Below are positions 27,232-34,575 of a DNA stretch of 64,000 bases, one piece after another. Below the pieces are notes generated by a model, which saw only the letters and a list, made by a program, of their open reading frames with translations, was not told the origin of the DNA and searched no databases. The translations under genes and the position numbers were made by a program. Where the stretch lies: contig NZ_JBHRSW010000014.1 of the NCBI RefSeq assembly GCF_042646125.1, forward strand, positions 124,001 through 188,000. Direction: 5' to 3'. How positions within the stretch are numbered: position 1 is the stretch's first letter; the number at the start of each line of letters is the position of its first letter. This DNA is from Glaciecola flavus (lineage in GTDB: Bacteria > Pseudomonadota > Gammaproteobacteria > Enterobacterales > Alteromonadaceae).

Positions 27232-27864
27232 ATGAGACTGTTAAAAAAAGTCAGCCTTTGTTCGCTGTTTTTAGTGGTAGGCATGGCTCAGGCAAGTACT
27301 ACGCCGATCTTGGCAGATGGTAAAGCCGTTTCTCCGTATGAATTGAGCTTATCCTTTGGCAAAAAAGTTATTACCGATAAAAAGCAAAAAACCGCAAAAG
27401 GCTCGCTCATTGCGACACCATTTACCGAAGACGAGGTGAGCGGCGTTCGCTTCAAGTGGCGTCCTCGAGGCGTTAAAAATCAATGGGGTAGTGCAGATAC
27501 GAATGTCCATACTATAACAGTGATTAACCGCCAGATGCATGCTAATTTGGGCGATAATTATCAATCTAAAGCCTTGAACATTAGAACAAAAGTCCTGCGA
27601 AAGCCCGATGAGCTTGTCGAGCTAACGATGGAATGCAAATGGGATTGGAAGTGTAGAGCGAGTGTTCAACTTAAATCTGTATTGTCTCGTTTACCGGTTG
27701 GAGAGTGGTCTAATGTGACGATTCCAATGGCTTGTTTTGACCAAAGCAAAATTGATTTGTCAGCCGTCACTACACCTTTCATGTTGCATACTTCAGGCAA
27801 AATGGAGTTGGAAATTTCTTCTGTCGAAGTCATTACCTTGTCCCAAGCTGTTAATCAGTGCTAA
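27232..27864 (+). CDS. secreted ExoP galactose-binding-like domain protein
   Basis: A 210-residue protein with a clear signal peptide (LLKKVSLCSLFLVVGMAQA, cleavage after AQA). The rest resembles the C-terminal galactose-binding-like domain (ExoP_C) found at the end of family 3 beta-glucosidases of marine bacteria. The best resemblance is in RASVQLKSVLSRLPVGEWSN, then IPMACFDQ, and DLSAVTTPFMLHTSGKMELEI. Here the domain is free-standing with no catalytic module. A periplasmic or secreted carbohydrate-binding role is an inference. The GGAGG ribosome-binding site at 27221-27225 supports the start. An intrinsic terminator follows. Confidence 0.68.
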   Translation: MRLLKKVSLCSLFLVVGMAQASTTPILADGKAVSPYELSLSFGKKVITDKKQKTAKGSLIATPFTEDEVSGVRFKWRPRGVKNQWGSADTNVHTITVINRQMHANLGDNYQSKALNIRTKVLRKPDELVELTMECKWDWKCRASVQLKSVLSRLPVGEWSNVTIPMACFDQSKIDLSAVTTPFMLHTSGKMELEISSVEVITLSQAVNQC

Positions 27865-27900
27865 ACACAATAGTTTAGCGGACTCAAATCTAAGACAAAA

Positions 27901-27932
27901 AAAACGCCCTTGTTCTACAAGGGCGTTTTTTA
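27901..27932. terminator. bidirectional intrinsic terminator
   Basis: AAAACGCCCTTG (27901-27912) pairs perfectly with CAAGGGCGTTTT (27918-27929) around a 5-nt loop. A T run follows on the plus strand and an A run precedes it, giving a T run on the minus strand too. It serves the secreted-protein gene and the convergent rne. Confidence 0.92.
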
Positions 27933-27945
27933 GTTGTATATACCT

Positions 27946-30813
27946 TTAGTCTACAGAGGCTGGAGTGGTAATTGGTGCGCTGGCATTTGACCTTGCATTG
28001 GCGATAATAGCGGGTATCCGCGTACCAGCAATCTCCTTGCGATCACTTTCTTTCATAATCGGATGGGTATCAGACATGGGTGGCATAGTGATACTGTCAG
28101 GACGAGCCATAGGGTGTGAGGTAAATTCCCAAGCTTTCGTAATGATGTTATTAGTCTCAGCCTGAGATGAATTATCACTGCTTACTCCAGTATCGCTCTC
28201 TGCAGAAATGTTTTCACTCGTATTTGTTTCCAGTGGCATTTCTGTTTGTACAGGTTGCGCCACTACATTTTCTTCTGAGCTTTCGTGAATGACAGGGTCA
28301 GAGTTATCAAAGGATAATTCTGCTTGTTGCACGTCGTCTGAGAGCTTGGCTTCTGTCGTTGTAGTATCTATTGTTGCGCCCCCCCTTTTCGCATCAGGTG
28401 TTTCTTTTAGCTCAGACGCTGTGTCAGTGTCAGGGGCTGCTTCTAACTCTGCAGTGCTTTCTTTCTCTTGTTTGCGTTTTTGTCCTGCTACGCGTGTGTG
28501 CCGAGGTGTACGCCTTGTTCTCACACGTCCCGTGGTCGCTTTATCTTCTTTAGCTTCAGCTTTCTCTTCTGACTCCGCTTCCACTGCAGAAGTAGAAACA
28601 TCACTTGTGCTTGCAGGCTTCGTGTTTTCTTCTACCGCTTTTTGATTTGGAGAAGTCACTTCAAGTGATTCTGCTTGTTTTTCAACAGCTGGCGCTTCAG
28701 CTACCGGTGTTGTTACCGAATCAGGAACTTGTGGCTTAGTTTCAGCGGAAATTACAGCTGTATTATTTTCTTCCAAAACCTTGTCACTGACTGGCGCATC
28801 GTCTTTTACTCGTACACTAGGACGTTCGGCGCGTTTATTTCTGCGTTGCGCCGGTTTTTTACGCTGTTGAGGCTTGCGTTGTGCTTGCTTATCTTGATTG
28901 TTAGCACTGTTGCCCCGAGATTGTTTGGCTTTGTCTTGATTAGTACGTTCCTGCTTAGTGTTGCGATCCTGCTTATTCTCGGTGCGCTTATCTTGCCCTT
29001 CAGGTTTGTTTTGACCATCGTTGTTGCGAGCATTGCGATTCTGGCGGCCACGATTGTTTTGTCGGCGTTTGTCATTTTTACCGTTTCTGCGATTTTGTTG
29101 ACGCCCTTTTGCTTTAGGTTTTTCCTTTTCTTCTTCAAACAACTTGCTAAACCAAGCGCCTAGTTTAGCCAATAAGCCAGGAGACTGTTTGGTTTCCTGT
29201 TTTACAATAGGTGCTTGAGTAGGTGCTGTCATACCTTGCAAAGCAGGTTCTTCACGTTTGATAACTTGAGCGTTGCTTGACTCTTTTACTTCTTCAGTAG
29301 CTTGAACCAACTCTAAATTATAACTATGCTCAGTCACGACATCAGCTGTTTTACGTCTAACAATTTGGAATTTAGGCGTCTCTAAATTCGGGTTGGGGAT
29401 AATAAGCAAGTTGACTTTCTGACGCTTTTCCAAACTCTGCACTGCGGCGCGCTTTTCATTGAGTAAATAAGTTGCAACTGATATTGGTAATTGTGCTTCA
29501 ATTTGACCCGTATTATCCTTGATACTTTCCTCTTCCAAAATCCGAAGTACGGCCAATGCAGTTGATTCAATGCCGCGTATCGTGCCATGCCCATCGCAAC
29601 GAGGACAGACAGTATGCGCGGATTCTCCTAGAGAAGGGCGCAAGCGTTGGCGACTCATTTCGAGCAAACCAAAGCGCGAAATTTTACCGAGTTGAATGCG
29701 CGCACGATCACTGCGCACCGCATCTTTCATGCGGTTTTCCACTTCTCTTTGGTGTTTGACTGGAGACATGTCAATAAAGTCTATGACGACAAGGCCGCCA
29801 AGATCTCTCAGTCGTAACTGTCTGGCAATTTCATCTGCCGCTTCTAAATTTGTATTTAACGCTGTTTCTTCTATATCTCCGCCTTTTGTCGCTCTGGCAG
29901 AGTTAATGTCAATAGAAGTCAGTGCTTCCGTAGGGTCGATAACGATCGAACCACCTGATGGTAAACGCACCTCACGTTGAAAAGCGGACTCAATTTGGCT
30001 TTCAATTTGGTAGTGAGAAAATAAAGGCACTTCTCCGCGATACAACTTTACTTTACTAACAAAATCCGGGCGGACAAGCTCTATATGTTTTAGCGCTTGC
30101 TCGTAAACACCTTGTTTGTCAATTAAGATTTCGCCTATATCTCGGCGAAGGTAGTCACGAATAGCTCTAACTATAACGTTGCTTTCTTGATGAATTAAAA
30201 ATGGGGCTGGCTTCGCATCGGCTGCCGTAGATATTTGTTCCCAGTAGTGTTTGAGAACGTTTAAATCCCACTTCAGCTCATCCGCAGATTTTCCGACGCC
30301 TGCGGTTCTCACAATCAGACCCATGCCTTGCGGGACATCTAGGCCGCTTAAGGCGGCTTTTAATTCTGTGCGTTCTTCACCTTCTATTCGGCGCGAGATA
30401 CCCCCAGCACGTGGGTTGTTAGGCATGAGTACCAGATAGCTACCTGCTAAGGATATGAAGGTGGTAAGGGCTGCGCCTTTTTGTCCGCGCTCTTCTTTAT
30501 CAACCTGAACAATGACTTCTGTTCCTTCAGAAATAACCTCTTTTATATTCGGTCTACCTTCAAATCGATAACCGTCAGGAAAATAGGTGCGTGCTATTTC
30601 TTTCATTGGTAAGAAGCCATGACGCTCGGCGCCGTAATCAACAAATGCGGCTTCTAAACTCGGCTCAACGCGAGTGATGGTACCTTTGTATATATTTGCT
30701 TTTTTTTGTTCGTGGCCTGGGCTTTCTATATCGAGGTCGTAGAGTTTTTGGCCGTCTACAAGGGCTACGCGCAACTCTTCTTGCTGAGTGGCGTTAATTA
30801 ACATACGTTTCAT
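27946..30813 (-). CDS. rne: ribonuclease E
   Basis: Essential endoribonuclease and degradosome scaffold. The start is set at the ATG of MKRMLINATQQEELRVALVDGQ, the universal N terminus. An upstream in-frame TTG would add 12 unconserved residues. The S1 domain (about residues 35-125), the DNase I-like catalytic part (VIDPTEALTSIDINSA, then VVIDFIDM) and the Zn-link CPRCDGHG (about 402-409) are intact. Residues about 543-560 (GLLAKLGAWFSKLFEEE) form an amphipathic membrane-targeting helix, as in E. coli. Beyond it lie an Arg/Lys/Gln-rich RNA-binding region and an acidic low-complexity tail. The C-terminal end FTSHPMARPDSITMPPM is distinctive. Confidence 0.97.
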   Translation of the reverse strand: MKRMLINATQQEELRVALVDGQKLYDLDIESPGHEQKKANIYKGTITRVEPSLEAAFVDYGAERHGFLPMKEIARTYFPDGYRFEGRPNIKEVISEGTEVIVQVDKEERGQKGAALTTFISLAGSYLVLMPNNPRAGGISRRIEGEERTELKAALSGLDVPQGMGLIVRTAGVGKSADELKWDLNVLKHYWEQISTAADAKPAPFLIHQESNVIVRAIRDYLRRDIGEILIDKQGVYEQALKHIELVRPDFVSKVKLYRGEVPLFSHYQIESQIESAFQREVRLPSGGSIVIDPTEALTSIDINSARATKGGDIEETALNTNLEAADEIARQLRLRDLGGLVVIDFIDMSPVKHQREVENRMKDAVRSDRARIQLGKISRFGLLEMSRQRLRPSLGESAHTVCPRCDGHGTIRGIESTALAVLRILEEESIKDNTGQIEAQLPISVATYLLNEKRAAVQSLEKRQKVNLLIIPNPNLETPKFQIVRRKTADVVTEHSYNLELVQATEEVKESSNAQVIKREEPALQGMTAPTQAPIVKQETKQSPGLLAKLGAWFSKLFEEEKEKPKAKGRQQNRRNGKNDKRRQNNRGRQNRNARNNDGQNKPEGQDKRTENKQDRNTKQERTNQDKAKQSRGNSANNQDKQAQRKPQQRKKPAQRRNKRAERPSVRVKDDAPVSDKVLEENNTAVISAETKPQVPDSVTTPVAEAPAVEKQAESLEVTSPNQKAVEENTKPASTSDVSTSAVEAESEEKAEAKEDKATTGRVRTRRTPRHTRVAGQKRKQEKESTAELEAAPDTDTASELKETPDAKRGGATIDTTTTEAKLSDDVQQAELSFDNSDPVIHESSEENVVAQPVQTEMPLETNTSENISAESDTGVSSDNSSQAETNNIITKAWEFTSHPMARPDSITMPPMSDTHPIMKESDRKEIAGTRIPAIIANARSNASAPITTPASVD

Positions 30814-31330
30814 ATTGTCTAACTCTGTATTATACAGACTTAGCAGCAAATTATTTTGCTCAGAGTCTCACGACTGTGGGTGTGTTTCGTTCTTTATGTA
30901 TTGCGTTTCAATTTATTTAAATACTAGTATCTAAAATTTCATCATTTCAAATACGGGGTGATGCTTACACTTAGTTTATTCGCTGTTAAGTCGTTCTATT
31001 TTTATCAATCTAAGGCAGCTGGCTAAAATGACGTTGTCTTTTATCTACTCTGCTTACCTATATTCAGGTCTCAGCTACCGGTAAAAATCTATGTTGCTTG
31101 AAGTTATTCAGTTTGTGGCGCAATTAAAATCATCAGATTCTAATGCCGTCCAGAACTTTTCATTTTAACTGTACACTCTATGGTCACTACAATCACACTG
31201 TAGAATAAGGCACTGAAAATGCAAAAATTTTATTCAGGTCGACTCCAAGCCGTGCGATAATATCACAATAAATTTTATTCACATATAGATTAAACACCTA
31301 AATGTCGAATTTTTTTACAATCTACCATGG
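30814..31330. other. long rne upstream region (probable 5' leader)
   Basis: More than 500 nt without a gene precede rne, continuing into element copy 2. In E. coli, rne has a 361-nt structured leader used for autoregulation by RNase E cleavage. The length here is compatible with the same design, but I could not identify the conserved leader hairpins by eye. Right before the start is CTGTATAATACAG, a short palindrome that contains a -10-like hexamer. Confidence 0.45.
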
Positions 31331-31464
31331 CGAGATAATATAGCGGTGGATAAGGTCGAATAAATTCAAAAACGCTGCGAACATATCCATGTACGCTTTA
31401 GTTTTTCTTCCATGAAAAACAAATTTTGAATTTATTCGACCTTATCCACCGCTATATTACCTCG
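31331..31464. repeat. long-arm two-hairpin element, copy 2
   Basis: Arms 31331-31371 and 31424-31464 (41 nt) are complementary with a single mismatch. The 52-nt head (31372-31423) has hairpins ACATATCCATGT and TTTTTCTTCCATGAAAAA. The right arm ends 23 nt before the rluC start codon. Each arm carries GCTATATT pointing outward, which could serve as a -10 element in either direction. Unlike copy 1, it sits between divergent genes, so it cannot be a simple terminator for flanking transcripts. Confidence 0.85.
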
Positions 31465-31487
31465 TCGAATACAACCCTTGAGCATAC

Positions 31488-32426
31488 ATGTCAGAAAAAT
31501 TTCAACAAGTGCAGTTTCTTAGTATTACCGATGACAACGCAGGTCAACGGATTGATAACTATTTATTATCTAAACTGAAAGGTGTGCCCAAAAGTAAAAT
31601 TTACAGAATTTTGCGCAAGGGTGAAGTTCGAGTTAACAAAAAGCGAGTTAAGCCAGAATACAAGTTGAATGTCGGCGATGCTGTTCGAGTTCCCCCTGTT
31701 CGCCTTGACGAAAAACAAAGTGCGCAGCCGTCAAATAAAGCCATTGATATAATCAATAAGAGCATACTGTTTGAAGACGACCGATTAATCGTGATTAACA
31801 AACCTTCCGGTATCGCTGTGCATGGCGGAAGTGGTTTAAATTATGGGGTGATTGAAGGTTTACGTGCTTCTCGAGCGCAGCAAGATTTTCTTGAACTTGT
31901 TCATCGCTTAGACCGAGACACGTCAGGTTGTCTTGTGATTGCAAAAAAACGCTCAGCACTCAGAAACCTTCATCAGCAGTTGAGAGACAATCAGGTCAAC
32001 AAGGTGTATCACGCGCTAGTCAAAGGAACTTGGCCTAAACGCTTACAAAAAGTAGACGCTCCCTTGTTAAAGAACTTGTTGCAAGGTGGAGAGCGCATGG
32101 TACAGGTGCATCCTGAAGGTAAACCAAGCAAAACACTCATTAAGCTGCTGCGAACAGGCGAAAATATGTCACTCATAGAATGTAAACCTGTCACTGGGCG
32201 AACACACCAGATAAGGGTACATTGCTTACATGCTGGTCATCCGATTGCAAATGACAGTAAATATGGAGACAAAGCGTTTGATCAACGTATTAAAGATCTG
32301 AACTGCAATCGCCTTTTTTTGCATGCCTATCAACTGAGCTTTTTACATCCTCATACGGAAAAAACGGTGCATTTTACTGCGCCCTACGATCAACAATTGA
32401 AAAATGTCGTCACAAATTGGAAATAA
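31488..32426 (+). CDS. rluC: 23S rRNA pseudouridine synthase RluC
   Basis: A 312-residue RluA-family pseudouridine synthase. An N-terminal S4 RNA-binding domain (QRIDNYLLSKLKGVPKSKIY, about residues 22-80) precedes the catalytic domain. The active-site motif HRLDRDTSG contains the nucleophilic Asp142. Domain order, length and location divergent from rne match RluC, which modifies U955, U2504 and U2580 in E. coli 23S rRNA. The gene overlaps the following HAD phosphatase gene by 23 nt. Confidence 0.95.
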   Translation: MSEKFQQVQFLSITDDNAGQRIDNYLLSKLKGVPKSKIYRILRKGEVRVNKKRVKPEYKLNVGDAVRVPPVRLDEKQSAQPSNKAIDIINKSILFEDDRLIVINKPSGIAVHGGSGLNYGVIEGLRASRAQQDFLELVHRLDRDTSGCLVIAKKRSALRNLHQQLRDNQVNKVYHALVKGTWPKRLQKVDAPLLKNLLQGGERMVQVHPEGKPSKTLIKLLRTGENMSLIECKPVTGRTHQIRVHCLHAGHPIANDSKYGDKAFDQRIKDLNCNRLFLHAYQLSFLHPHTEKTVHFTAPYDQQLKNVVTNWK

Positions 32427-33078
32427 AGCATTGGATATAAAGTACAGTCATATTATATTTGATTGGGATGGTACATTGATGGATTCATCTGCAAAAATTG
32501 TCAGCTGCATGAAACAAGCTGCGATTAAGTCAAATTTGGATGTGCCATCAGATAAGGCAATACAAAATATTATTGGTATCAGTTTAATCCCTGCCATACA
32601 GCAACTCTTCGATGTCGATATCAAGGCCGCCAATACGATTGCGGGGCACTATAAAGAAAGCTTTATTCGCAGTGATAGTATTCCGTGTCCCCTGTTTGAA
32701 GAGGTATATGACACCTTGGCTGAACTACAAGATGATTTTGTGTTGGGCGTGGCAACGGGGAAAGCGCGAAAGGGGTTAGAGAGAGCTTGGGAAAATTCAT
32801 CAAGTGCTTTGTTTTTTGATGCCTCAAGATGCGCGGATGAAGCAAAAAGTAAACCCTCTCCAGATATGCTGTTGCAACTTTTGGATGTATGGCAAGTAAA
32901 AGCGGATAAGGTATTAATGGTAGGGGACACCGTTTATGACATGCAAATGGCAGAGGCAATTGGCATGCACAGACTGGCTGTATCTTATGGTGTACATGAT
33001 AAAACTCGCTTAGCTAAACATAATCCCATCGGTATTATTAATAGCTTTAGTGAAATAAAACAATATCTAGGGTATTGA
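32404..33078 (+). CDS. HAD-superfamily (phosphoglycolate phosphatase-like) hydrolase
   Basis: A 224-residue HAD hydrolase of subfamily IA. Motif I is FDWDGTLMDS with nucleophile Asp20 and Asp22. Motif II is VATGKARKGL, the lysine of motif III lies in EAKSKPSPDMLLQLL, and motif IV is MVGDTVYDMQMAEAIG. The cap domain is helical (about residues 33-100). Such genes often follow rluC in gammaproteobacteria. The substrate is unknown; phosphoglycolate or pyrimidine nucleotides are typical. The ATG at 32404 lies inside rluC; a TTG at 32431 just after the rluC stop is the alternative start. Confidence 0.9.
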   Translation: MSSQIGNKALDIKYSHIIFDWDGTLMDSSAKIVSCMKQAAIKSNLDVPSDKAIQNIIGISLIPAIQQLFDVDIKAANTIAGHYKESFIRSDSIPCPLFEEVYDTLAELQDDFVLGVATGKARKGLERAWENSSSALFFDASRCADEAKSKPSPDMLLQLLDVWQVKADKVLMVGDTVYDMQMAEAIGMHRLAVSYGVHDKTRLAKHNPIGIINSFSEIKQYLGY

Positions 33079-33083
33079 GTAGT

Positions 33084-33554
33084 ATGGATAATAAAAACGT
33101 CATTTATGAGTCACTTTCACAACAAGTGTCTGCCATTACACAAGGCGAACCCGATCTGATTGCAAACTTAGCAAATATAAGCTCGATTCTTTTTTATGGT
33201 TTGGATGATATCAATTGGGCAGGGTTTTATTTGCTAAAAGATGACGAATTAGTGCTAGGGCCTTTTCAAGGTAAATCGGCATGCATTCGCATCCCACTGG
33301 GAAGAGGGGTATGCGGAACAGCAGCGGTAGAAGCCAAAGAGCAAGTTATCTATGACGTCCACACTTTTGACGGGCATATAGCATGTGATGCTGCTTCAAA
33401 TAGCGAAATTGTTCTTCCAATTATAAGCAATGGTAAAGTCATCGCTGTCTTGGACATCGATAGCCCATCGGTGGGTAGGTTTGATCAGCAAGATGCGAAA
33501 GGGCTTCGTCCTATTGCTCTGCACGTTGCTTCGCTATTTAATTCTGTTGCCTGA
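33084..33554 (+). CDS. msrC: free methionine-(R)-sulfoxide reductase (GAF-type fRMsr)
   Basis: A 156-residue single GAF-domain enzyme that reduces free L-methionine-(R)-sulfoxide. The three cysteines of the family are in place: Cys67 (FQGKSACIRI), Cys77 (GRGVCGTA) and Cys101 (GHIACDAASNSEIVLP), the last being the catalytic residue in characterised homologues. The ATG at 33084 is preferred to a TTG three codons earlier. The gene begins 5 nt after the HAD gene stop, so the two are surely co-transcribed. Confidence 0.93.
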   Translation: MDNKNVIYESLSQQVSAITQGEPDLIANLANISSILFYGLDDINWAGFYLLKDDELVLGPFQGKSACIRIPLGRGVCGTAAVEAKEQVIYDVHTFDGHIACDAASNSEIVLPIISNGKVIAVLDIDSPSVGRFDQQDAKGLRPIALHVASLFNSVA

Positions 33555-33586
33555 AACAGAGTATTCAAACTCAAAAAGGTAAATAA

Positions 33587-33847
33587 TTGAAAGATACGAT
33601 TGATATCCACACGCTTTTATCAACGCCTTCAGACATGGAAGATTGGCATGACGATCCCGAAGAAGCGAGTGAAGCGCTAAACATGCTATTGCACTTAACG
33701 TATGACAAAGCAGATCAGGATATGGATACCGATAAGTTAAATGAAAAGCTAACTGCAGTATGGGAAAAATGGCACACCGATTCGAATTTAGTGGATATTG
33801 ACACTGATGATTTAGTGGATTGGGTGGATCATCTTTTGAATAACTGA
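33587..33847 (+). CDS. small acidic hypothetical protein
   Basis: I do not recognise this 86-residue, strongly acidic protein (many Asp/Glu; for example DMEDWHDDPEEASEA and DTDDLVDWVDHLLNN). It is probably all-helical and cytoplasmic. The start is TTG at 33587 with AAGG about 9 nt upstream; no ATG is available nearer. It lies between the fRMsr gene and proQ in the same direction, so it may share their transcript. Its acidity could suit binding to a basic partner such as ProQ, but this is only a guess from location. Confidence 0.65.
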   Translation: MKDTIDIHTLLSTPSDMEDWHDDPEEASEALNMLLHLTYDKADQDMDTDKLNEKLTAVWEKWHTDSNLVDIDTDDLVDWVDHLLNN

Positions 33848-33899
33848 AATAATGACAATATAGATTTATGACTAACCATCCTTTTGATAGATATAATTA

Positions 33900-34562
33900 A
33901 TGGAACAACAGAAGCTAACTAATACCAAAGATACACTTACATTTTTGTCTGAAAAATTTCCAAAATGCTTCATTGTAGACGGGGATGTTAAGCCATTAAA
34001 AATCGGCATTTTTAAAGACTTAGCTGCAACTTTCGAAGACTCAGAGCTGGTAAGTAAACGCCTATTGCGAATGAGCCTTCGTCACTACACAAGTAGTTGG
34101 AAATACTTAGCAGCGGTAAAAAAAGGCAACGCCCGTATTAACTTAGAGGGTGAACCCGGCGATTTAGTAGAAACCGAGCATGCAGAGCATGCTGCCGAGC
34201 AGCTTAAAGAGAGTAAAAAGCGAGCGGCTGAAAAGCGCGAAAAAGAAAAACTAGAAAAACGTAAAACGAAAAGTAGCAGATTTAAACATGTAAAGGGTGA
34301 TTCAAACCGAAGTCACTCTGGAAGTAGAGACACTTCCGCAAGCAAAACCCCCGCAGTGAAAACCAAAAATACTAAGCATATTGCAGTAAAAATTGAAGAA
34401 AAAGACTTAAAACCAGGTCTTTCTGTATCAGTAAAAGTGGGTCGACAACCAATGCCAGCAGTTATTACCGAAGTTGCTAAAGACGGTATATTAGTGCAAC
34501 TTAATTCAGGTATGTCGGTCAAAGTACAGCAAGATAAACTTAGGATCTTGGTCAAAGACTAA
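33900..34562 (+). CDS. proQ: RNA chaperone ProQ
   Basis: A 220-residue ProQ/FinO-domain protein binding structured small RNAs and mRNA 3' ends. Residues about 8-115 form the FinO domain (LTFLSEKFPKCFIVDGDVKPLKIGIF, then RRLLRMSLRHYTSS-like segment with the conserved YTSSWKYL). A long Lys/Arg/Glu linker (about 105-165) leads to the C-terminal Tudor-like domain (LKPGLSVSVKVGRQPMPAVI and VQLNSGMSVKVQQDKL). Order and length match E. coli ProQ (232). It lies immediately upstream of prc, as in E. coli. Confidence 0.95.
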   Translation: MEQQKLTNTKDTLTFLSEKFPKCFIVDGDVKPLKIGIFKDLAATFEDSELVSKRLLRMSLRHYTSSWKYLAAVKKGNARINLEGEPGDLVETEHAEHAAEQLKESKKRAAEKREKEKLEKRKTKSSRFKHVKGDSNRSHSGSRDTSASKTPAVKTKNTKHIAVKIEEKDLKPGLSVSVKVGRQPMPAVITEVAKDGILVQLNSGMSVKVQQDKLRILVKD

Positions 34563-34575
34563 TTGAGGTAATTGA

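Noticed and set aside
28675..29163. 162-residue ORF opposite the rne tail
   Set aside because: It is a shadow of the Arg/Gln-rich C-terminal coding region of rne, with skewed hydrophobic composition and no start signals.
30814..30849. Twelve-residue N-terminal extension of RNase E from a TTG
   Set aside because: RNase E proteins begin at MKRMLINA; the extension is unconserved and the ATG at 30813 fits.
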